Below, piece after piece: positions 44,238-52,130 of a DNA stretch of 64,000 nucleotides (its first letter is position 1; the number at the start of each line of letters is the position of its first letter). The position numbers and the translations under genes were made by a program. Source of the DNA: JABDIP01 sp965237625 (GTDB taxonomy: Bacteria; Pseudomonadota; Alphaproteobacteria; DSM-16000; Inquilinaceae); contig CBDEGD010000040.1 of the NCBI GenBank assembly GCA_965237625.1, positions 1 to 64,000 on the forward strand, written 5' to 3'. Below the pieces are notes generated by a model that saw only the letters and a program-made list of their open reading frames with translations, ran no database searches and was not told the origin of the DNA.

Positions 44238-45116
44238 CTACCAGATCAGTCCTGGCCCGGCATAGGTCGGGCGGTGGCCGCTCTCGGCAACCGCATGGGC
44301 AAGTTTCTCCGGCTCCAGCGGGCCGCCGGGACCGGCCGTCAGCGTATCCGCATGGATGCCGCCGGCGACCAGCAGGCTGTCGATGCCAACCCCGTTGGCG
44401 CCGGCGATATCGGTTCGGAAACTGTCGCCGACCGCCAGCATCCGGGTCCGGTCAACCTCCGGCATCAGGGAGAAGCAGCGCTGGTAGACCGACGGGTAGG
44501 GCTTGCCGTGATAGGCGACCAGCCCGCCGAGTTCTTCGTAGAATTGCGCCAGGGCGCCCGCGCAGATCTGCGGGGTCTCGCCGACCACCACCACCAGATC
44601 AGGGTTGGCGCAGAGCATCGGCAGATCCAGCGCCATCGCCTCGATCAGCACATCGGCATAATCCTCGACGGTGTCTTCCGAACCGAGAATGCCGGTGGCG
44701 AGCACGAAATCCGCGTCCTGGGGCCGGCCGACGATCTCAAGATCCAGCCCGTCATGAAGCGAATCGTCGCGGGGCGGACCCATATGCAGGCAGAACCGCC
44801 CGAGCGATCGGTGAAACTCGTCCGGCGGCAACGCCAGCGCGTCATGGGCCGCCTCGCCGGAACTCATGAGATGGTCGTACAACGATCGCGGCACGCCGAT
44901 TTCGGTCAGTCGGGCAACCAGACCATGGATTCGGCGCGGCGCATTGGACAAGAGACAGATCGTCTTACCGGCCGCGCGCAGCTGTTCCAGGCAGTTGATC
45001 ACCCCCGGCAGCGGCTGCTTGCCATTGTGGACGACACCCCAGAGGTCGAGGATGAGGCCGTCATAGCGGTCGGCAATGGCGCCGACGCCGGGCAGGATCG
45101 GAATTTCGGAGGACAT
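44238..45116 (-). CDS. HAD-superfamily class IIA phosphatase (NagD-like, TIGR01459 type)
   Basis: 292 residues. HAD motif I in DGLILDLWGVVHNGKQP, where the DLWGVVHNG form marks this subfamily, motif II in CLLSNAPRRI, and motif IV in MLAVGDSFRTDIAGANGVG. A cap domain lies between motifs II and III, as in NagD and p-nitrophenylphosphatases. Physiological substrate is unknown; sugar phosphates are plausible. Confidence 0.88.
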   Translation of the reverse strand: MSSEIPILPGVGAIADRYDGLILDLWGVVHNGKQPLPGVINCLEQLRAAGKTICLLSNAPRRIHGLVARLTEIGVPRSLYDHLMSSGEAAHDALALPPDEFHRSLGRFCLHMGPPRDDSLHDGLDLEIVGRPQDADFVLATGILGSEDTVEDYADVLIEAMALDLPMLCANPDLVVVVGETPQICAGALAQFYEELGGLVAYHGKPYPSVYQRCFSLMPEVDRTRMLAVGDSFRTDIAGANGVGIDSLLVAGGIHADTLTAGPGGPLEPEKLAHAVAESGHRPTYAGPGLIW

Positions 45117-45214
45117 GCAGGAACCCTTGATCGCGGAGCCGCGTCTTTACCACCAAGGGTGACGTGAACCAAGCGGCGAGAAGCGCCGTCGCCGTATGAA
45201 TGGAAAATGCGCGA

Positions 45215-45344
45215 GTGTCCCGATTCTGAAATTCGCCATAGCGAATTACAGAACCAAAGGGACACTATCTATGTGATTCTAGTGTGATTCAGCTTCCGAA
45301 TCTCGGCACATGATATGTGCCGAACTTCAGAACCATCACACTAG
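45215..45344. repeat. Two-hairpin repeat, family D, left copy
   Basis: About 130 bp composed of two adjacent palindromes: hairpin 1 at 45215-45265 (GTGTCCCGATTCTGAAATTCG side) and hairpin 2 at 45279-45344 (CTAGTGTGA ... TCACACTAG). A second copy lies at 49150-49279 in inverted order. The stop codon of the EAL gene is inside hairpin 2. Confidence 0.92.
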
Positions 45345-46549
45345 CTGGTGCGGGGTTCGCCGAACAGCATGCCTTGGCCGAAATCGACCGACAGGTCCAG
45401 CAGCTCCACCAATTCCGGCTCGGTCTCGATCCGGTCGACGATGAGGTCGATGGCGCTCTCTTCCAGGCGCTGCTTGATGGCGATCAGCCCGGCGGTCGCT
45501 TTAGCATTCCTTGTTTCGGCAATGAGCGTGGCGGCGTCGATCTTCACGAAGCGGACGAAACGGCCCTCCAGCTCGTCAACGTCCAGGGAGGCAAGACTGC
45601 CCACCTTGTCCACCGAAAACCGGAAACCGAATGCCGCCAGCCGTTCCAATGGCGGCCAGAGGGTCTCGCCGGCGTCGCGGAAATCCTTGGCGCTGACCTC
45701 AAAGACCAGCCGCGAGGCGAGCTCAGGGGCGCCAGTCACGAATTCGATGAACTGCTCCATGAACTCCGCGTCACGCAGGGTGTCGACGGACACATTGGCG
45801 AAGAAACCCACCAGCCGGTGACGCCGCACGGCGTCACGGACAAGCTGCACGCAGCGGAACAGCAGCACATTGTCGATGGCGGTGACCAACCCCAGGCGTT
45901 CCGCCAGATCGATGAACCGGCCGGCCAGAATATGGCTGCCGTCATCGGTGCGAATGCGGCACAGCGCCTCGTAGTACCGGGTCTTGCGCTGAGGCAGGCT
46001 GACGATCGGCTGCAGCGCCATGTCGATCCGATCGCGGCGGATCGCATCTTCCAGCAGCGCCGCCAGATCGTCTTCGGACAGGCCGTCGGCTTCGATCTGC
46101 GCCTCGGTCGGCTGATCGAGGATCGGCCGGCGGTCCAAGGTCGTCGGGCCGGCCCGGCGCCCGGTGAGACGGGAGACCAGGTTCTGCAGAATCCGAACCT
46201 CGTCCTGAACCCGATCCAGTGCGACATCGCTGGCCGTTCCGTTGCGCAGATGATGCTGGATCGCCTGCATCTCGGTCCGGGTCTGGGAAAGCTCATCCAT
46301 CACCGTGTCCCGTCCCGCCGCCAGCCGGTCCAGTTCAAGGCGAAGATTCCGTTCCAGATGCTGCCGGGAATAGGTCTCGTGCAGCACTGCCCCGAACAAC
46401 AGGATCAGCGCGCCGATGGCGATGGCGTCCCATTTGCCGATGCTGGGAATGCTGTAGGGCAGCGTCAACGCGACAGCGATCGCGATCACCCCATAGGTCA
46501 GGGCGAGAATCAGGTGACGCGGCAGGGACATTGGCAAGGGCATTTCCAA
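45341..46549 (-). CDS. TipF-like membrane protein with degenerate EAL domain
   Basis: 402 residues. Two N-terminal membrane helices at about 5-28 and 36-54, a coiled-coil region to about 115, then an EAL domain. The signature reads YEALCRI, and the late FGQGMLFGEP is conserved, but the DDFG metal motif is changed to VDKVG and the ELTE glutamate pair is incomplete. This combination recalls Caulobacter TipF, which binds c-di-GMP without hydrolysing it and guides flagellar assembly. A receptor role is therefore more likely than phosphodiesterase activity. Its stop lies in a repeat arm. Confidence 0.72.
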   Translation of the reverse strand: MEMPLPMSLPRHLILALTYGVIAIAVALTLPYSIPSIGKWDAIAIGALILLFGAVLHETYSRQHLERNLRLELDRLAAGRDTVMDELSQTRTEMQAIQHHLRNGTASDVALDRVQDEVRILQNLVSRLTGRRAGPTTLDRRPILDQPTEAQIEADGLSEDDLAALLEDAIRRDRIDMALQPIVSLPQRKTRYYEALCRIRTDDGSHILAGRFIDLAERLGLVTAIDNVLLFRCVQLVRDAVRRHRLVGFFANVSVDTLRDAEFMEQFIEFVTGAPELASRLVFEVSAKDFRDAGETLWPPLERLAAFGFRFSVDKVGSLASLDVDELEGRFVRFVKIDAATLIAETRNAKATAGLIAIKQRLEESAIDLIVDRIETEPELVELLDLSVDFGQGMLFGEPRTS

Positions 46550-46674
46550 GGACGGGGGCAGTCCAATGGTCAGCCTGCATTTCTCGTACCGGCCAACCCC
46601 GGGATGGTTGCTCGCATTCCTTGTTTTTTGGTTAATTCTTTCTTGCCATGCGGCAATGCCGATGGGCGTGCTAA

Positions 46675-47742
46675 TCAGCCCAGATCAGCGCCCACCGCCT
46701 CGGCGACCGACGCGAACCCGTCGGCACGGAGCAAATCGGCGAGATCGCGTTTGATCGCCGTCACCAAGGCCGGCCCCTGATAGACCAGCGCGGTGTAAAG
46801 CTGAACCAGCGACGCCCCGGCTCGGATCTTGGCATAGGCGTCGGCGCCACTCGCAACCCCGCCGACACCGACGATCGGCAACCGACGTTCGGTCCGTTCG
46901 GCCATCTCGCGCAGCAGCGCCGTCGATGGCCCCATCAGCGGCCGTCCGCTCAGCCCGCCGGCCTCCGCCGCCAGCCCGCCGGGCAGTTCGTCCGGCCGGG
47001 CGATCGTGGTGTTCGACACCACCAGCCCGTCGATCCCGCTGTCCAGGGCCACTGCGGCGATATCGGCGCAATCCTCCGGCGTCAGATCAGGGGCGATCTT
47101 GACCAGTACCGGCGTCTGGTGGCCACTCGCCAACCGCGCCGCTATTACGCCTTCGAGCAGCCGGGTCAGCACGTCGCGATCCTGCAGCGCCCGGAGTCCT
47201 GGCGTGTTCGGCGACGACACATTGACGACCAGGAAGTCGGCAAGCCCGGAAAAGGTCTCGACCAACATCCGATAATCCGCCTCGGCATCGGCGCTGTCCT
47301 TGTTGCGGCTGAGATTGACGCCGACCAACCCGGGGACCGGACCGGACCACGCCAGCCGTCTGAGATTTGCCGCCACCACCGACATGCCGGCGCTGTTGAG
47401 ACCAAGACGGTTGATGAGCGCACCCTGCCCCGGCAGACGAAACACCCGGGGGCGCGGATTGCCCTGCTGCGGTTTTGGCGTGACCCCGCCAATCTCGACG
47501 AATCCTAAGCCAAGCCGTAACAGCGGCGCGACGGCAACTCCATCCTTGTCGAACCCGGCGGCCAGGCCGATGGGGTTGGAAAACTCCCGGCCCCACAAAG
47601 TCGTGCGCAAGACCGGGTCGTCGCCTGCGGATCGGGTCGGCGCAAGGCCGGCTTTGAGCGCCAACAGCGTGAGCCGATGGGCGGCCTCCGGCGGCATAGC
47701 GTGCAGGAGCGGCCGGACAAGCGGGAATACGAATGCCGACAT
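46675..47742 (-). CDS. pyrD: Dihydroorotate dehydrogenase (quinone), class 2
   Basis: 355 residues from the ATG at 47742 (GAGGTGCCG site). Membrane-associated flavoprotein of pyrimidine synthesis that passes electrons to quinone. Class 2 marks are the N-terminal amphipathic helix (FPLVRPLLHAMPPEAAHRLTL), SNPIGLAAGFDKDG, the active-site region VNVSSPNTPGLR, KIAPDLTPEDC, VVSNTTIARP and the C-terminal YTALVYQGPALV. The gene is in reverse orientation behind a 376-base AT-rich gap. Confidence 0.96.
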   Translation of the reverse strand: MSAFVFPLVRPLLHAMPPEAAHRLTLLALKAGLAPTRSAGDDPVLRTTLWGREFSNPIGLAAGFDKDGVAVAPLLRLGLGFVEIGGVTPKPQQGNPRPRVFRLPGQGALINRLGLNSAGMSVVAANLRRLAWSGPVPGLVGVNLSRNKDSADAEADYRMLVETFSGLADFLVVNVSSPNTPGLRALQDRDVLTRLLEGVIAARLASGHQTPVLVKIAPDLTPEDCADIAAVALDSGIDGLVVSNTTIARPDELPGGLAAEAGGLSGRPLMGPSTALLREMAERTERRLPIVGVGGVASGADAYAKIRAGASLVQLYTALVYQGPALVTAIKRDLADLLRADGFASVAEAVGADLG

Positions 47743-48118
47743 CGGCACCTCACAGCGGATCAAAACGCGGCCGGAATTCGGGTCCTTCCCCCCGGCCGAA
47801 TGGCGCGGCGACGATAGCTCTCTGTGATGTCCCTGTCACAGTCGGAAATCATCGTGGTGCTGGAATTTCGTTCCGCCTGGCGAATCGCAATTTGCAAAAC
47901 AGCCGCAATAAAGAGTCGCAATTTGCCAATAAGATTGCCGCCGTTTGGTTAAATATCATTAACCCTAATCGAAAGTTACGCAGAGCAGTTATGTATATAA
48001 CCTCTGATTTTCAACAAATATTTCGGAGTTTTTTAAGTAAATTGAGTCACCTTCGTCTCGTATGTCTTTTTTGGCACCATTCTTGCCTTTGTAACCTCCA
48101 GACCTGGAGTTACGGATA
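47743..48118. other. AT-rich intergenic region before pyrD and small ORF
   Basis: About 375 bases, markedly AT-rich between 47870 and 48110. It lies between divergent starts and presumably carries both promoters. A short hairpin CTCCAG-AC-CTGGAG sits just before the small ORF. No gene was supported here. Confidence 0.5.
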
Positions 48119-48340
48119 GTGAGCGACGAGAAGATGGATACTGCAGAGCCTCATCGCCCCGGACCCGACGACACCATGACTTTGTCTCTGGACGGCCGCA
48201 CGGCTCAGTCCGAGACGGGGCTGGTGCCGGTACCGGCAAAGCCGACCGCGACCATGCTGGCCGCGGGCGCCCGAGCCGCCGGTGTTTCGGTGGAAGTCGC
48301 GTGGAAAATATATCGCGCGATGGTTCTGCACAAAGACTGA
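48119..48340 (+). CDS. Small hypothetical protein
   Basis: 73 residues from a GTG at 48119, with GGAG 10 bases before it. The second half (TATMLAAGARAAGVSVEVAWKIYRAMVLHKD, seen as a short helix-rich block) looks structured; the first half is polar. No recognised domain. It precedes the S24 regulator by 104 bases in the same direction. Confidence 0.5.
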   Translation: MSDEKMDTAEPHRPGPDDTMTLSLDGRTAQSETGLVPVPAKPTATMLAAGARAAGVSVEVAWKIYRAMVLHKD

Positions 48341-48432
48341 TCGCCGCATTCGCTGCCGGAGACATCCGGTGGCTAACCCCCTGAATGCCCGTTGCGAATA
48401 CGTTCCTAGCGACGGATGCGACCCAATTATGT

Positions 48433-48442
48433 GAACATGTTC
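48433..48442. promoter_or_regulatory. LexA-like palindrome before the S24 repressor gene
   Basis: A perfect GAACATGTTC palindrome 2 bases before the start codon of the S24-type repressor. GTTCCTA also occurs upstream at about 48411-48417. The arrangement is what an autorepressor would need, but no second site was established. Confidence 0.45.
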
Positions 48443-48444
48443 CT

Positions 48445-49071
48445 ATGTTGAGGCATAGTGACGTGTGGCACGCGATCGACCTGCTGGCAAAGCGGTATGG
48501 CTTGTCCGCGTCTGGACTCGCGCGCCGATCCGGCCTCGATCCGACCACCTTCAATCCCAGCAAGCGGGTGACGCCGCAAGGCAAGTTGCGCTGGCCCTCA
48601 ACCGAGAGCCTGTCGAAAATCCTCGCCGCCACCGGCAGCAATATGGGCGAGTTCGTCAGCCTGTTGTCGGAGCCGGGAGAGGCAACCGCGCGCGTTCCGA
48701 TCATCGGCTCCGCCCAGGCCGGCGCCGAGGGTTTCTTCGACGATGCCGGATTTCCGGCCGGCACCGGCTGGGACGAAGTGCTGTTCCCGGAGGTCGGCGA
48801 TCCCCACGCCTATGCCCTGGAGATCAGCGGCGATAGCATGGAACCGCTTTACCGCGACGGCGATCGCATCATCGTCTCTCCGGCCGCCAGCATTCGGCGC
48901 GGCGACCGGGTCGTGGTGCGCACCGCGGGGGGCGAAGTCATGGCCAAGGAACTGGCCCGGCTGAGCGCCAACCGAATAGAGCTGCGCTCGTTCAACATCG
49001 AGCATCCGACACGGGCGCTGAAGCGCACCGAGATCGCCTGGATGGCGCGCATCATCTGGGCCAGCCAGTAA
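48445..49071 (+). CDS. XRE/S24 self-cleaving repressor
   Basis: 208 residues from the ATG at 48445. N-terminal helix-turn-helix region includes LLAKRYGLSASGLARRSGLD (about 13-32). The C-terminal half is an S24/LexA-like peptidase with nucleophile Ser131 (ISGDSMEPLYRDGD) and general base Lys168 (EVMAKELAR). An Ala-Gly cleavage site is present at residues 92-93 (SAQAG). This is the cI/LexA-type stress-responsive repressor layout; no prophage genes are nearby, so it is probably a chromosomal regulator. Targets are unknown. Confidence 0.88.
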   Translation: MLRHSDVWHAIDLLAKRYGLSASGLARRSGLDPTTFNPSKRVTPQGKLRWPSTESLSKILAATGSNMGEFVSLLSEPGEATARVPIIGSAQAGAEGFFDDAGFPAGTGWDEVLFPEVGDPHAYALEISGDSMEPLYRDGDRIIVSPAASIRRGDRVVVRTAGGEVMAKELARLSANRIELRSFNIEHPTRALKRTEIAWMARIIWASQ

Positions 49072-49149
49072 GGATTTTCATCGGATCGGCACCGGCCCTG
49101 CCGTTGGCAGCCCACCCCGGCTCGGGCTATGGTGCCGATGGAAATCCAC

Positions 49150-49279
49150 CTAGTGTGATGGTTCTGAAGTCCGGCACATTTCATGTGCCGGGATTCGGAA
49201 GCTGATTCACACTAGAATCAAATAGATAGTGTCCCTTTGATTCTGTAATTCGCTACGGCGAATTTCAGAATCGGGACAC
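49150..49279. repeat. Two-hairpin repeat, family D, right copy (inverted)
   Basis: Inverted counterpart of 45215-45344: hairpin 2 first (49150-49215, CTAGTGTGA ... TCACACTAG), then hairpin 1 (49229-49279, GTGTCCC ... GGGACAC). The two copies flank the EAL, pyrD, small ORF and S24 genes. It ends 13 bases before the class IV aminotransferase start codon. Confidence 0.92.
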
Positions 49280-49292
49280 GAGGGAGCAAGGC

Positions 49293-50129
49293 ATGGCGCC
49301 GCAGACGTTTTTCAACGGGGAATGGCTTGAGGGCAACCCCGGGATTCTGGGGCCGATGAGCCATGCGGTCTGGCTCGGCTCCTGCGTCTTCGACGGCGCC
49401 CGCGCCTTCGAGAGCGTCGCCCCCGATCTCGACCTGCACTGCCAGAGAGTGGTGCGCTCGGCCCTGGCGATGGGCCTGAACCCGACCCATGACGGCGAGG
49501 CGATCGAAGGGCTGGCTCGCGACGGCGTCGCCCGTTTCCCGGCCGGGGCGGCGCTCTATATCCGGCCGATGTTCTGGGCCGAGAGCGGTTTCGTCGCGCC
49601 CGACCCGGACACCACCCGATTTGCGATCTCGGTCTACGAAGCGGCCCTGCCGGAGCCGGCCGGCACTTCGGCGATCATTTCGTCGCGCCGCCGCCCGACG
49701 CCGGAAACCGCCCCCACCGACGCCAAGGCCGCCTGCCTGTATCCGCAATCCGGGCTGGCCCTGCGCGAAGCGTCCGGACGCGGTTATCAGAATGCGGTGA
49801 TGCTGGACCAGATGGGCAATGTGGCCGAGTTCGCCACCACCAATCTGTTCTTCGCCCGCGACGGCGTGGTTTTCACCCCGACGCCCAATGGCTGCTTCCT
49901 GGACGGCATCACCCGCCGCCGGATCATCGGCCTGCTGCGCGAGGATGGGCATGAGGTGCGTGAGGAGCGGGTGACAGTCGCCGATCTGATGTCCGCCGAT
50001 GAGGTCTTCTCCTCCGGCAATCACGGCAAGGTCCTGCCCTTCAACCGGATTGAGGAACGCGACCTGCAGCCCGGCCCGGTCTACGCCCGCGCCCGCCAGC
50101 TCTATTGGGACTACGCCCATACCGGCTGA
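49293..50129 (+). CDS. Class IV aminotransferase (branched-chain type)
   Basis: 278 residues, start preceded by GGGAGCAAG. Recognised by FFNGEWLEGNPGILGPMSHAVWLGSCVFDGARAFE in pieces, the PLP lysine in PTDAKAACLYPQS, and the late EFATTNLFFARDG and GCFLDGITRRRII blocks; the GITR segment binds the cofactor phosphate. Shorter than typical IlvE (about 305), so it may prefer another amino acid. It is a different protein from the aminotransferase at 22244-23161. The gene is the last one before the repeat and IS insertion. Confidence 0.88.
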   Translation: MAPQTFFNGEWLEGNPGILGPMSHAVWLGSCVFDGARAFESVAPDLDLHCQRVVRSALAMGLNPTHDGEAIEGLARDGVARFPAGAALYIRPMFWAESGFVAPDPDTTRFAISVYEAALPEPAGTSAIISSRRRPTPETAPTDAKAACLYPQSGLALREASGRGYQNAVMLDQMGNVAEFATTNLFFARDGVVFTPTPNGCFLDGITRRRIIGLLREDGHEVREERVTVADLMSADEVFSSGNHGKVLPFNRIEERDLQPGPVYARARQLYWDYAHTG

Positions 50130-50174
50130 GGCGGACATGGCCATGGAGAACTTTCTCGGCAAACAAGAACACAT

Positions 50175-50256
50175 TGTCATTCCCGCGAAGGCGGGAATCC
50201 AGGGTTCCCGATTCGGCCGCCGTCGCCACCGTGTCATCTGGATTCCCGCCTTCGCG
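50175..50256. repeat. Palindromic repeat pair, family A, copy 3 (split by an IS)
   Basis: Left unit 50175-50202 is intact; the right unit begins CTGGATTCCCGCCTTCGCG and stops at 50256. It resumes at 51573 with CGCCTTCGCGGGAATGAC after the IS. CGCCTTCGCG is present on both sides, so it is the target duplication. Confidence 0.92.
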
Positions 50257-51572
50257 CACTGCTGTCCGGGATTTTTTGTGTGAGCGACTGTGCACGGCAG
50301 ACCCAGCCTGTGTTTTGGGCTAGAAATCATGTGTCCAAACATCGATTTCGGAGGTCTGCCGTGCCCCATCTTCGTACCGCGTTTCATCGTCTTTTGGAAC
50401 CGCTGGATCGCCGAGTCGTGAACCGGATCGTCACCACGCATGACGGCAATCGCGGCGTCGGGGGTGGCGACAATGCCTGGACCTGCCAGCGCCATCTCAA
50501 AGGCCTGTTGTTCGCTCAGTTCGCCGGGCTGGACAGCCTGCGGGTGATCGAGCAGGGGCTCGCCGCCCGGCCGGCGGCGCTGTATCATCTGGGCTTGCGT
50601 CCGCCGTGCCGCTCGACCCTGAGCGATGCCCTGGCGGCGCGGCCATCGGCGGTCTTCCGCGATCTCTGCCAGTATCTGATGAGCACCCTGGCGCGCGCCA
50701 AGCGGGCCGAGGGCGCGGAGCTGATACAGCTGCTCGACGCCTCGCCGATCCGTCTCAAGGACAGCCGTTTCGGCTGGGCCGAGGCTGACGCCCGGGTCCG
50801 CGGCCTCAAGCTCCATTTGGTCCATGATCCCCGCGCCGACCGACCCACCCGCTTCTGTGTCACCTCGCCGAAATCCAGCGACATCGCCGTCGCCCGCACC
50901 CTGCCGCTGGAGCCCGGCGTCACCTACGTCTTCGACAAGGGCTTTACCGACTATGGCTGGTGGCAGGACATCCACGAGGCCGGCGCGGTCTTCGTCACCC
51001 GCCTGAAAGCCAACGCCCACCGTCGAGACATCCGGCCCCAAGAGGTGCATGCCGACCCCATCGAGGCGGATCACCGGGTCAAGATCGGCCACAAGAAGCC
51101 ACGCGGCAAAGCCGTCAACACGCTCTGGGATACTGAACTGCGTGAGATCACCGTCGCCCGCGAAGGCAAGAAACCGATGCATCTCATCACCAACGATCTC
51201 ACCCGCCCGGCGACCGAGATCGCCGACCTCTACAAGGAACGCTGGCAGATCGAGCTGTTCTTCAAGTGGATCAAGCAGAACCTCAAGATCAAGACCTTCC
51301 TCGGACGCTCCGAAAACGCCGTCAGGACCCAGATCTATGTGGCGCTGATCGCCTTTCTCCTGCTGCGGGTCTTCAAAAACACCCATGCCAAAGGCCACAC
51401 CGATGGCCCCAAGGCCTTGCTGGCGCGCCTCAAGGTCGCACTGTTCGATCAATTCGACCTCACCGGACATGCCAAACCACCCCCCAAACCCCCGCATCTA
51501 AGAAAACCGCAACCGCAACTCGCACTCCCACTCCCATGCTGAAATCACGTAATAAAATTACGGACAGCAATG
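50257..51572. mobile_element. IS4-family insertion sequence, complete, 1316 bp
   Basis: Boundaries are exact. The left end CACTGCTGTCCGGGATTTT and the right end (reverse complement CATTGCTGTCCGTAATTTT) form imperfect 19-bp terminal inverted repeats. A 10-bp target duplication CGCCTTCGCG flanks it (50247-50256 and 51573-51582). One transposase gene fills it. The insertion lies inside the right unit of a family A palindromic repeat. The element seems intact and recent. Confidence 0.97.
50361..51542 (+). CDS. IS4-family transposase (DUF4372 plus DDE domain)
   Basis: 393 residues from the GTG at 50361, which follows CGGAGGTCTGCC. The N-terminal DUF4372-type domain covers about 1-75. The catalytic triad is D126 (IQLLDAS), D192 (YVFDKGFTDY) and E298 in the YREK motif Y291-R294-E298-K305 (YKERWQIELFFKWIKQ). 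No frameshift or stop interrupts it, so the enzyme should be functional. An upstream in-frame ATG at 50280 would extend it into the inverted repeat region without support. Confidence 0.95.
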   Translation: MPHLRTAFHRLLEPLDRRVVNRIVTTHDGNRGVGGGDNAWTCQRHLKGLLFAQFAGLDSLRVIEQGLAARPAALYHLGLRPPCRSTLSDALAARPSAVFRDLCQYLMSTLARAKRAEGAELIQLLDASPIRLKDSRFGWAEADARVRGLKLHLVHDPRADRPTRFCVTSPKSSDIAVARTLPLEPGVTYVFDKGFTDYGWWQDIHEAGAVFVTRLKANAHRRDIRPQEVHADPIEADHRVKIGHKKPRGKAVNTLWDTELREITVAREGKKPMHLITNDLTRPATEIADLYKERWQIELFFKWIKQNLKIKTFLGRSENAVRTQIYVALIAFLLLRVFKNTHAKGHTDGPKALLARLKVALFDQFDLTGHAKPPPKPPHLRKPQPQLALPLPC

Positions 51573-51602
51573 CGCCTTCGCGGGAATGACAGGGAGGGGT
51601 GC

Positions 51603-52130
51603 GTGGAGGTGAGCGGTGTCTCCCACATCCCGCAAGATTCAGACCCATCGTCCACCATAACGATCCGCGATGCCCGCGACGACGACGAGGCCGGGCTGAT
51701 CGGCGGCTGCTTCGCTGAATACCCGGGCTGTCTGTTGGATGTGGATGGCGAGATCCCAGAGCTTCGCGGCATCGCCACTTACGCCGCCGGCCGCAACGGC
51801 CGCTTTTGGGTTGCCGAAGCGGCCGGCGACTTGATCGCTTGCATCGGTCTGGCCCCCACCGAAGCACCGGACGGCGTCGAACTGCTGAAGCTCTATGTGG
51901 ACAGCACAGCCCGGGGGCGCGGGCTCGGCCGCCGGCTCGCCTGGCTGGTCGAGGAGGAAGCGTCGCGGCGCCGGGCCGGGTTCATCGAGCTGTGGACGGA
52001 CACCCGGTTCAGCGACGCCCATCGCCTCTATGAGCGGTTGGGCTATGAGCGCCAGCCGGAGACCCGCGAGCTGCACGACATCTCCGACACGGTCGAAATC
52101 CACTTCCTCAAGCGTCTCGACGGCCGATGA
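51603..52130 (+). CDS. GNAT-family N-acetyltransferase
   Basis: 175 residues from the GTG at 51603, with AGGGAGGGG immediately before. The acetyl-CoA loop RGRGLGRRLAWLV is at about 105-117, after VELLKLYVDSTA. The C-terminal LYERLGYERQPET is the usual GNAT finish. The open frame extends back to an ATG at 51570 that is formed by the IS end itself. First gene of a three-gene set with overlapping starts. Substrate unknown. Confidence 0.85.
   Translation: MEVSGVSHIPQDSDPSSTITIRDARDDDEAGLIGGCFAEYPGCLLDVDGEIPELRGIATYAAGRNGRFWVAEAAGDLIACIGLAPTEAPDGVELLKLYVDSTARGRGLGRRLAWLVEEEASRRRAGFIELWTDTRFSDAHRLYERLGYERQPETRELHDISDTVEIHFLKRLDGR

Noticed and set aside
45215..49279. Composite transposon formed by the two inverted repeats
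   Set aside because: No transposase or integrase lies between or beside the copies, and the block contains housekeeping pyrD; the repeats carry hairpins rather than IS ends.
50280..50360. N-terminal extension of the transposase from ATG 50280
   Set aside because: The GTG at 50361 has an ideal GGAGG site and family-like start; the extension overlaps the IS leader region and is not conserved in pattern.
49218..51497. 759-codon open frame on the minus strand across the aminotransferase and transposase genes
   Set aside because: Composition is that of a GC-rich antisense shadow; it crosses the exact IS boundary and two real genes on the plus strand, and has no recognisable domain.
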